Assembly (NCBI GenBank): GCA_036381335.1
Contig: DASVCZ010000061.1
Coordinates: 1-10,066, forward strand
Direction of reading: 5' to 3'
DNA: 10,066 bases
DNA from: DASVCZ01 sp036381335
GTDB taxonomy: Bacteria > Patescibacteriota > Microgenomatia > UBA1400 > PJMF01
Both the position numbers and the translations under genes were made by a program. The notes beneath the pieces are model-generated. The model had not been told where the DNA came from and did not search any database. It saw only the letters and a list, made by a program, of their open reading frames with translations. Below are positions 1 through 6,518 of this stretch, piece after piece (within the stretch, counting starts at the first letter, position 1; every line of letters begins with the position of its first letter).

Positions 1-1230
1 GAAGGAGAAACCCAATCTGCCAACTTTGCCTCCATGACCGAACTCAAACAGTTGGTTAAAATGGGTGGCCGACTCCAATGGCACACTTATTCTCACCCCA
101 AGTTGCCAGAAATTAGCCACCAGCCTCGACTACTTCACAAAGAATTAACTGTGCCAGCCAGCCTCAAAAAGCTTGACCCGAAAGGATTCAAATGGTGCGC
201 GTATCCCCACAGTCTATTTGACGAAGCGACACTGACAGAAACTAAAAAACACTTTAAAGGCGCTGTATCGGTCATTCATGGTAATGATACTGATCACTTT
301 CAACTTAACCGAGTGACAGTGACCAATGAATCAAGTTTTAAAAAGGCGAGTATCGGAGTTATTATTCCTTCGTATAACTACGGCACCTTTTTGGTGGAAG
401 CCATTGAGTCTGTCCTCCGTCAAACCCGGCCTGTGGACGAAATTTTAATTTCTGACGACGCTTCCACCGATAACACCCAAGAAATCGCGCTGGAGTACGT
501 CAAAGCCTATCCAAATCTTATTAAGTACAATCGCAACTCCAAAAACCTGGGCGTAGTGGCTCATTTTAATAAAGCAGTCAAACTTCTCAACACCGACTAT
601 ATCTGTTTGTTAGGCGCTGACAATCGATTCCGGAGTGATTACATTGAAAAAACCAGCCTCCTGCTTGATCAAGATGCTCACCGAGGAGTAGCCTATACTG
701 ATTTTGCCTGGTTCGGCCCTAAGGCGGCTGAAATGTTTAGCTATGTTCCTCCTGATCGCCAGGGTCCCATCATCCATAATCATTACTTTGTAGTTCAGTT
801 TCCGGAGTTCACGGACAAAACTAAAGCTACTCTTAAAAAAGCTAACTTCATTCATGGCTCCTCTCTCTTTCGGAAAGATGCTTGGTTAGAAGTTGGAGGC
901 TACCAGCAAAAAGCCACTATGGCTGAAGATCAACACTTATTTTCACGCATGATTGATCGAGGCTGGACCGCCAAACGCGTTCCGGAGCCTGTCCTAGAGT
1001 ATAGACAACATTCACTTGAGCAGGTTAACACTCACATGCACTCCCGAGCCGAGTTGCACTTTTATCGGACTCACTACGCTCAAACTGTAGCCGAGTTAGA
1101 AAGAGTCCGAGCTTCAAAGGTATGGAAGCTGTTTGAACTTTATAAACATCCGCGTACAGTAGGTAAACGATACTTAAAAAAGTTGCTTTTCAAAGTACTC
1201 CGCAAACTTCAGGTACTTGATGCTGAGTAA
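1..1230 (+). CDS. Polysaccharide deacetylase (NodB-like) / GT2 glycosyltransferase fusion, 5' end missing
   Basis: The frame is open from base 1, so the true start lies upstream; the first ATG (base 34) falls inside a domain and is not a likely start. Residue numbers here count from that ATG. Residues 1-95 look like the C-terminal half of a NodB polysaccharide deacetylase: the HTYSH metal-binding motif (HTxxH, residues 17-21), then the AYPHS segment that stands where the family has R-x-P-Y or AYPxG, and an end resembling the usual domain close. The first Asp-Asp motif must lie outside the window. A GT-A, family 2 domain starts near residue 106 (IGVIIPSYNYG), with SDDAS at 140-144, GADN at 194-197 in the DXD place and AEDQ at 297-300. 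The tail is basic and could sit on the membrane. Such a fusion would transfer a sugar and deacetylate an N-acetyl sugar in the same pathway; the substrates are unknown. The GT2 call is strong, the deacetylase call good though partial. Confidence 0.88.
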   Translation, partial: EGETQSANFASMTELKQLVKMGGRLQWHTYSHPKLPEISHQPRLLHKELTVPASLKKLDPKGFKWCAYPHSLFDEATLTETKKHFKGAVSVIHGNDTDHFQLNRVTVTNESSFKKASIGVIIPSYNYGTFLVEAIESVLRQTRPVDEILISDDASTDNTQEIALEYVKAYPNLIKYNRNSKNLGVVAHFNKAVKLLNTDYICLLGADNRFRSDYIEKTSLLLDQDAHRGVAYTDFAWFGPKAAEMFSYVPPDRQGPIIHNHYFVVQFPEFTDKTKATLKKANFIHGSSLFRKDAWLEVGGYQQKATMAEDQHLFSRMIDRGWTAKRVPEPVLEYRQHSLEQVNTHMHSRAELHFYRTHYAQTVAELERVRASKVWKLFELYKHPRTVGKRYLKKLLFKVLRKLQVLDAE

Positions 1231-3278
1231 GCTCGGACGTAGTAACCAGATACTATCAACCCCACCAAATTGAGTGCCAACAAACTAAAGTAGAAGTCCT
1301 TTGGCAGATCCCAGTAGTGGAAGGGCCTCAGCCACCAAAGATCAAACGTTTGTTCATAGACGCCTGAATGCATGTGCCATATCTGCCAAGGATCCTGTTC
1401 CAGTTGCCCCCAATAGTAGTACTCTTGCTCTCCTAGTCCTTGCGAAACTGAAGATACATACGGGTAGGTGAGAGTACTGATGTTTTGAGGCACCCCATTG
1501 ATTCGAATGATTTGTAAAAAGGGGACTTGCCGTTTTTCAAGACGTGCAGATGAAGTACCAATAAACTCGGTAGCCACAACAAGCCTATTGTGTTCTGATA
1601 AGAGATTAGCCGGCGGGACAACCACTGCTTCACTTTCCTGATCAATCGGAATCGTAATCGTCGCTGCTGGCAAAGGTTGATCATTGAAGACAAAGCTCAA
1701 TTGAGCTGAGTAACTACTCTCTGGTACCAATGAGTGATTACGAACCTGAAACGTGAGTTGCTGAACCGGATTCCTGCTTGTGTGATCAAATGTGATCAAG
1801 GCTTGTGGCATCACTTCTCGCCACTTTGTCCAGCCTAAATCAAAAGGATAGGCAAAACCATCTATTAAACGTAGTTGATATGGTCCATACTTCCAAGCTT
1901 GAGGTAGTTCTCTCAACCGCTTGATCAAGGTTTTGCTCATTTTGAACCAAGGTGCATAGCGAGGAATCTCGTTGCCATACTCATAGACGTTAAAATTACG
2001 CTGGTTAAAAAAAACATCTGTTTGTAACCCTGCAAATCGAATTTGATACGGCAGGAGAATACTGACCAACTCGATCCAGATACCAATAACACACAAGGGC
2101 CAAAAAATAAGTATTTTTTGCCAACGACTTAATTGAGTAAAAATATGACCTATCACTACCAACGCCAAAGGTAACACTGGCAACAAGTAACGAGGTCCCC
2201 AACTGGAGTCGCCATGCCATACTAAATAATCCACATCACCCAAGAGGGTAGCAGTGAAGTACACATACGTGACAAATAAAATGATTCCGGCCACCACTTC
2301 TGGTAAAACCTTTTTTTTGATCTTAAACCAAAAAATAATCAACACTAGCAAAAGTGGTGTATAGATAAAAATACTTTTTCCCGGGCTAAAAAGAAGGCCC
2401 CAAGTGCCTTCCAGCAAAACGTACGCTGGTGGAATAGTGGGCAGAGGAATCCCACCCGTGCCATAGCCAGTAGCTGTTAAACCTCCAAATCGAACCCAGT
2501 TAAACCAAGTATACAAAACTAAGAAAGGGAGGATACCAATGCCGGCTAGTAGCACATCACTTACTATTTTTTTGATATAAGCCAGAGAAAAACGAGCTGA
2601 AGATAAGAAAAGGTAATAAATACCAATCGCTGGTAACGGGAACAAATAGGTCGGGTTATAACTAATGACCACTACGCCATAGGCCATGCCTGCTCCGATC
2701 ATTAGCAGCCACTGACGAGTTTTAACTGCTTTCCGTAACCAATAAAAACTGAGCATCAAAAAGCTGACAAACATTAGCTGAGGAAACACATGCTTGGTGT
2801 AAACCCAGAGATTTGAACTAACCAATCCTACTAAGCTCAGCAAAATGGCCTGCAAGTGAGTCAAACCGATATCTCTCATATATAGATACAGGACCACTGC
2901 TAATAACGCTCCAAAAGCAGCATTTGTCATACTCGCAAAAAGGAGGACAGGCCAATCATTTTCTAAAGGGAAAAAAGCTATCGGTTCAGTCTGGCTCAAA
3001 TGTAAAAAAGCATCTTCCAAAGCTACAGCTGGTAAGAGGGCTAACGAGTAACCCAAACCAGTAGGGCTAAATGCCTGACCTCTAGCATTTTTGGTGATAC
3101 TTAAATGCAAGTTTGTCTCTGGATAATGACCAGGGGGCATTTCAAATGTTTGATCGTAATAAATTCTTCGGGCAATGGCCACATACTGAAATCCATCTTG
3201 AGAATCAATGAAGCCTGAGGCAAAAAAAACAAAGAAGAAGAAACAAAAAAAGAAGTAGGCCAATATAAATCGTTTCAT
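1209..3278 (-). CDS. GT-C membrane glycosyltransferase (GT39/PMT-like) with extracytoplasmic beta-rich tail
   Basis: The protein has 689 residues and roughly eleven to twelve membrane segments. A very Phe-rich first helix (residues 4-23) is followed by an outside loop with DSQDG (25-29), the place where GT-C enzymes keep their catalytic acid. Other family-like marks are FSPTGLGY (70-77), FSPGK followed by IFIYTPLL (about 297-309), and WHGDSSWGPRYLLPVLPL (354-371). GT-C enzymes use polyprenyl-phosphate sugars and act on the outer face of the membrane; acceptor and sugar cannot be read here. Residues about 430-660 form a large soluble region, predicted outside, that is rich in beta strands, before a last helix at 663-681. 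The ATG at 3278 is chosen because an extended -10 element stands 8 bases before it. The gene faces away from the rightward operon, and its last 22 bases overlap the end of the converging deacetylase/GT2 gene. It stops with TGA. The GT-C class is well supported; the exact family is not. Confidence 0.85.
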   Translation of the reverse strand: MKRFILAYFFFCFFFFVFFASGFIDSQDGFQYVAIARRIYYDQTFEMPPGHYPETNLHLSITKNARGQAFSPTGLGYSLALLPAVALEDAFLHLSQTEPIAFFPLENDWPVLLFASMTNAAFGALLAVVLYLYMRDIGLTHLQAILLSLVGLVSSNLWVYTKHVFPQLMFVSFLMLSFYWLRKAVKTRQWLLMIGAGMAYGVVVISYNPTYLFPLPAIGIYYLFLSSARFSLAYIKKIVSDVLLAGIGILPFLVLYTWFNWVRFGGLTATGYGTGGIPLPTIPPAYVLLEGTWGLLFSPGKSIFIYTPLLLVLIIFWFKIKKKVLPEVVAGIILFVTYVYFTATLLGDVDYLVWHGDSSWGPRYLLPVLPLALVVIGHIFTQLSRWQKILIFWPLCVIGIWIELVSILLPYQIRFAGLQTDVFFNQRNFNVYEYGNEIPRYAPWFKMSKTLIKRLRELPQAWKYGPYQLRLIDGFAYPFDLGWTKWREVMPQALITFDHTSRNPVQQLTFQVRNHSLVPESSYSAQLSFVFNDQPLPAATITIPIDQESEAVVVPPANLLSEHNRLVVATEFIGTSSARLEKRQVPFLQIIRINGVPQNISTLTYPYVSSVSQGLGEQEYYYWGQLEQDPWQIWHMHSGVYEQTFDLWWLRPFHYWDLPKDFYFSLLALNLVGLIVSGYYVRAYSASST
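1491..1865 (-). other. Beta-rich extracytoplasmic domain of the leftward GT-C protein
   Basis: Residues about 472-596 include IDGF (472-475), W486 12 residues after G474, then ALITF, QLTFQVR, SAQLSFVFND and ATITIPI strands, ending near IIRINGV. It lies between the membrane part and the last helix, so it should be outside the cell membrane. The motif resembles the insertions in the GT2 and GT4 proteins, but this is the weakest of the three matches. Confidence 0.45.
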
Positions 3279-3283
3279 CGGGA

Positions 3284-3311
3284 TTGATTATAGCAGTCAA
3301 TTAGCTACAAT
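3284..3311 (+). promoter_or_regulatory. Promoter for the rightward glycosyltransferase operon
   Basis: TTGATT (3284-3289) and TACAAT (3306-3311) are separated by 16 bases and match four of six and five of six consensus bases. The ATG at 3318 begins 7 bases after the last base of the -10, which is the usual distance to +1, so the mRNA would begin at the start codon. The -35 overlaps the -10 of the divergent leftward promoter (3287-3292), so the two polymerase sites probably exclude each other. Confidence 0.5.
3287..3295 (-). promoter_or_regulatory. Extended -10 promoter element for the leftward GT-C gene
   Basis: Read on the minus strand, the bases are TGCTATAAT, a perfect TATAAT with the TGn extension. 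No good -35 is seen at 16-17 bases upstream, as expected for an extended -10 promoter. The element ends 8 bases before the ATG at 3278, so transcription would start at or one to two bases before the start codon, giving a leaderless or almost leaderless mRNA. The assignment assumes ordinary housekeeping sigma-factor recognition. Confidence 0.6.
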
Positions 3312-3317
3312 GAGGAC

Positions 3318-5075
3318 ATGCGTAACGCAAACGCCCACTATCTTAAAGTGCTTACCATCGGCCTGCCTTTATTCCTCTATGGCTTTATTTTTAGGTCATT
3401 GCTACTTAATATTCATACCCACTTGCTTGATTGGTTTGACTTTCCCTATTATGCCTGGACTCTCAATCAGAATATTCAGCATTTTCGTAACGGCACACTG
3501 GAAAATTTTTTTTCTACCAATATTTACTATCCTCACCAAGGCACACTTCTATTTTCAGATTTGTTATTGCCACAAAGTCTGATGGGACTGACTTTTTCTA
3601 TCTTTACTGACAACCCAATTACCATTGTTAATCTAGTTTTTTTTCTTACCTTCGCAGGAAATGTACTGGCTTTTTACTTTTTTTGGCATCAACTTTTTCA
3701 AAAGCAGACAACTATCTTTTTATTGACTTTCCTCTCTGCCTTCGCCCCTTTCTTATTTCTTCAGTTAGGTCATTTACAAATGATCACATTTTGGCCATTT
3801 TTCTTGGCGCTAGGATTAGTCATACATCAAAGCCGGGGTTGGCAAAAAGCAATTCTGGTGGGTTTACTCACTACTCTTCAATTTACAGCCAGCGTCTACC
3901 TGGGTATTTTCTTGTTGGTGGTGATTGGACTGTGGGCTGGCTTAGAACTAATTACTAAGTATCTTGTGACCCGCCGGAGTCAGGCTCAATTGAGAAAAGT
4001 GTTACTTAATTCATTTGTGTTTTATTTACTCCTTGGTGTGTGCTACCTTGCCACTAACGGCTTCTTTATCTATCACTACCTGGTTATCAAAAATGAATAC
4101 CAAATCACCCGCTTGTACGGAGAGTATGTAGTCTACGCTGCTCATTTTACTGATTACCTTTTTATCCCATTTGACAGCATCGGCCATCGAGTCACATCAG
4201 CCTGGCAAAAATTTAATCACCACGGAGTGGGGGAGCTAGCCAGCTATCCGGGCACAGTGGTAGCGTTTCTCAGTCTTTTAGGCGCTTTTGCTTTTAAAAG
4301 CAGTCACAAAGAGTGGTCTCTTAGCTTTAAACCAACAGTAACCCATCAATTTTTCTCTTTGTTACTCATCGCTGGCTTTATCTTTTCCCTCGGACCTCGG
4401 CTAGTAGTTAATGGGCAATACACTACAATCCCACTCCCATATCACCTGGTGTTAAAAAGTATCCCACTCTTAGAACCAATTCGCGCTACTGCCCGCTGGT
4501 CATTTTTAATGTATTTGGGATTACTTTATTTTGTGGGGCATGGTTTTGAAAAGCTTAACCTATCTCATTTCAAAAAGTGGCTGACTCTCGGATTCGTCTG
4601 TAGTCTGTATGTGATAGAAATGGTTCCCTTAACCAAAGCAACTCAGGCCCAGGCATATTACCATGCAAGTTATGACGTACTGACAACCGAGTGTTCGTCT
4701 CAACCGCAAGTACTACTAGAATACCCTCTGACCGAGTCACACGCAGAAGCCAGTGTTGTTTCCAACTTGAGTTATAGAACCCAATTGATGTTGGCCTCTA
4801 CACGCCATGGCTGTCTGTTGGTTAATGGCTACAGTGGCTTTGAACCCAGAGAGTATAGCCTTTATGAACAGGCACTCACATCCGCGGTGGTCAATGCGGA
4901 AAGACAACGCTTTTTTACTTTACTGGACCAAAAAGATGTCACCTACTTCAAATTGAATGACGCTCATCTAGCTTCTGAATCAGCTACGCTCATCAGTGAC
5001 TGGCTAGAAGCAACAACAAGTGCTAGGATGATGATAGCCGACCCAACAACTCAGATTTATCATCTGACGCCGTAA
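3318..5075 (+). CDS. GT-C-like multi-pass membrane protein, probable glycosyltransferase
   Basis: This 585-residue protein has about eleven membrane segments and a C-terminal soluble part (about residues 455-585) predicted to lie outside. The first outside loop carries LDWFDFPYYAW (37-47) and a YPHQGTLLFSD stretch, the typical layout of a large family of bacterial membrane proteins annotated as glycosyltransferases or YfhO-like. SLGPR (357-361), IPLPY (371-375) and IRATARW (388-394) match the characteristic core of that family, and NGYSGFEP (503-510) matches its C-terminal part. The role would be to transfer a sugar from a polyprenyl-phosphate donor outside the membrane, but activity is not proven for most members. 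It is the first gene of the rightward operon; the next gene starts 21 bases later. The ATG at 3318 sits 6 bases after a TACAAT element, which suggests a leaderless start; a GAGGA just before the ATG is too close to be a working ribosome binding site. An ATG at 3310 opens only an unrelated short frame. Confidence 0.82.
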   Translation: MRNANAHYLKVLTIGLPLFLYGFIFRSLLLNIHTHLLDWFDFPYYAWTLNQNIQHFRNGTLENFFSTNIYYPHQGTLLFSDLLLPQSLMGLTFSIFTDNPITIVNLVFFLTFAGNVLAFYFFWHQLFQKQTTIFLLTFLSAFAPFLFLQLGHLQMITFWPFFLALGLVIHQSRGWQKAILVGLLTTLQFTASVYLGIFLLVVIGLWAGLELITKYLVTRRSQAQLRKVLLNSFVFYLLLGVCYLATNGFFIYHYLVIKNEYQITRLYGEYVVYAAHFTDYLFIPFDSIGHRVTSAWQKFNHHGVGELASYPGTVVAFLSLLGAFAFKSSHKEWSLSFKPTVTHQFFSLLLIAGFIFSLGPRLVVNGQYTTIPLPYHLVLKSIPLLEPIRATARWSFLMYLGLLYFVGHGFEKLNLSHFKKWLTLGFVCSLYVIEMVPLTKATQAQAYYHASYDVLTTECSSQPQVLLEYPLTESHAEASVVSNLSYRTQLMLASTRHGCLLVNGYSGFEPREYSLYEQALTSAVVNAERQRFFTLLDQKDVTYFKLNDAHLASESATLISDWLEATTSARMMIADPTTQIYHLTP

Positions 5076-5096
5076 CTATTGCTTAGAGTTTGAAGC

Positions 5097-6509
5097 ATGT
5101 CATCAAAACCAGAAGTTTCAGTCATTATTATCAATTACAATGGCCGTGAATACTTACCCACTTGTTTATCAGCATTAGAGAAACTCGCCTTTCCTAAAAC
5201 CAAGTATGAAGTGATTGTGGTAGATAACAATTCTCAAGACAACTCGGTGGTATATATTAAAAAGAACTTTCCTGAAGTTACAGTAATTCAGAGTCAAGAG
5301 AATTTGGGCTTTGCCCGGGGAAATAATGTTGGAGTCCACCATGCCCGGGGTAAATACGTTGTTTTTCTTAACACAGATACCCAGGTGAGGCCAGACTGGC
5401 TGGCCCCTCTGGTCAAAAGGGCACAATCTGATCCCCAGATAGGGGCCGTTAACTCCAAACTCCTGTTGTACTACCCCTTTGTCCCTTTGATTATTGAATC
5501 TGATGTCCATGCCAAATCAAGTTTTGTGAACAGTTTGGAATTTCATGAAGTGGGGGTAGTTATTGATGAAGTAGTTCACTCAAATTTTTCTCTGCAATCC
5601 ATGATTCACTATTACGATGGCTTTATTGCCGAACGAAAAAACGGCCTCTTGCTCCAGCGGTGGACTACCAACAAAGCGGTTATCCTTATTCCAGTCCACC
5701 CGCAAAAAGTTGAAGAGTGTTCTATCACCATCAGGACTCAGAAACTACATTCACATTTACGAACGAAAGTAAAAATTTCTCTAGGTAACCAAGTCCAATA
5801 TGAACAAGTCTTAGATGACCATCAAGTTGAGCAGTACACTTTAAAGCTAGACGCTCAGCAGTTGCAGCCTGAGTTGCAGTATGCTGTTCAGAACGCTGGC
5901 AACATCATCTTTAAAACTGGGCACAGTCGAGACAGAGGTGCCGTTGTCGGTAATAGCCAGCAACTCTATGAACTAGATAACCCATTTTATGCCCAAGTCC
6001 GAGAAATTTCGGCTTTTTGTGGAGCCAGTGCTTTGATGAGAAAAAGTGTCTTTACTAAAATGGGTGGCTTTGACGAATCATTTTTTATGTATTACGAAGA
6101 TGTGGATCTAAGTTTGCGATTACGCTTGGCCGGATATAAACTAATCTTTGAACCCAAGTCGCAAGTAGCTCACATCCATGCCGGTAGCTCGGGGGAGTGG
6201 TCACCGTTTTTTATTTATCACGTCGAGAAAAATCATCTAGCTATCTGTGTCATCTATACTTCTCTCAGCAACATTATTAGGGAAGCTAGCCATTTCTCAG
6301 CTATGTTGGCGCTTTCAGCTATTAAAATGTGGCGATGGCGAATTACCGAACATTGGTCTATTTACGAAGACTGGAAAGAAAAATATAGTATAAGAAAACA
6401 AGCTTTGCAGTGGGTCGTTCGCCAGTTACCTTACTTTATTGACAGAAGAAGAGCATTAGCCAGCAAATACCCACAAACTTGGCGGTCATTGTATGAAACT
6501 TTTTATTAG
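5097..6509 (+). CDS. GT2 glycosyltransferase (WbbL/rhamnosyltransferase-like) with inserted beta-rich domain
   Basis: This is a GT-A fold, family 2 enzyme of 470 residues, longer than the usual 300 or so. Motifs in order are VSVIIINYNG (7-16), VVDNNSQDNS (41-50), ENLGFARGNN (68-77) and FLNTDT (90-95), with D94 as the metal-binding Asp of the DXD-like motif. GGFDESFFMYYEDVDLS (323-339) with E334-D335 matches the acceptor and catalytic-base region, and an H-x-H-x-GSSG stretch follows. Between KLLLYY (121-126) and the family's normal continuation VQNAGN (264-269), where ordinary members have only a few residues, lie about 135 extra residues rich in beta strands. The last 95 residues are basic and partly hydrophobic, suggesting contact with the membrane. 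It probably adds a sugar such as rhamnose from a nucleotide donor to a lipid-linked glycan in the cytoplasm; the donor is inferred only from family resemblance. The ribosome binding site is weak. Confidence 0.9.
   Translation: MSSKPEVSVIIINYNGREYLPTCLSALEKLAFPKTKYEVIVVDNNSQDNSVVYIKKNFPEVTVIQSQENLGFARGNNVGVHHARGKYVVFLNTDTQVRPDWLAPLVKRAQSDPQIGAVNSKLLLYYPFVPLIIESDVHAKSSFVNSLEFHEVGVVIDEVVHSNFSLQSMIHYYDGFIAERKNGLLLQRWTTNKAVILIPVHPQKVEECSITIRTQKLHSHLRTKVKISLGNQVQYEQVLDDHQVEQYTLKLDAQQLQPELQYAVQNAGNIIFKTGHSRDRGAVVGNSQQLYELDNPFYAQVREISAFCGASALMRKSVFTKMGGFDESFFMYYEDVDLSLRLRLAGYKLIFEPKSQVAHIHAGSSGEWSPFFIYHVEKNHLAICVIYTSLSNIIREASHFSAMLALSAIKMWRWRITEHWSIYEDWKEKYSIRKQALQWVVRQLPYFIDRRRALASKYPQTWRSLYETFY
5472..5882 (+). 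other. Beta-rich domain inserted in the GT2 catalytic domain
   Basis: These codons (residues 126-262 of the GT2 protein) lie between KLLL and VQNAG, which adjoin closely in ordinary family members. The first part has LIIESD followed by VGVVID. The second has YYDGF (172-176), RWTT (188-191) with W189 14 residues after G175, then alternating strands AVILIPV, SITIR, KVKISL and QYTLKLD. The pattern suggests a beta sandwich, perhaps a carbohydrate-binding module. The insertion is seen directly; the fold is inferred. Confidence 0.6.
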
Positions 6510-6518
6510 AAAGCAGAA

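Noticed and set aside
1418..1478. Inverted repeat AGTACTCT / AGAGTACT as a possible terminator or regulatory hairpin
   Set aside because: The arms are only 8 bases with a 45-base loop, lie inside the GT-C coding region and have no T run after them.
3310..3582. A 90-codon frame starting at ATG 3310
   Set aside because: It overlaps the GT-C-like gene at 3318 in another frame and has no family resemblance; the longer frame has clear family motifs.
5312..5356. Near direct repeat around GCCCGGGG-AAATA
   Set aside because: Both copies encode short A-R-G segments of the GT2 domain (ARGN and ARGK); this looks like codon coincidence, not a mobile or regulatory repeat.
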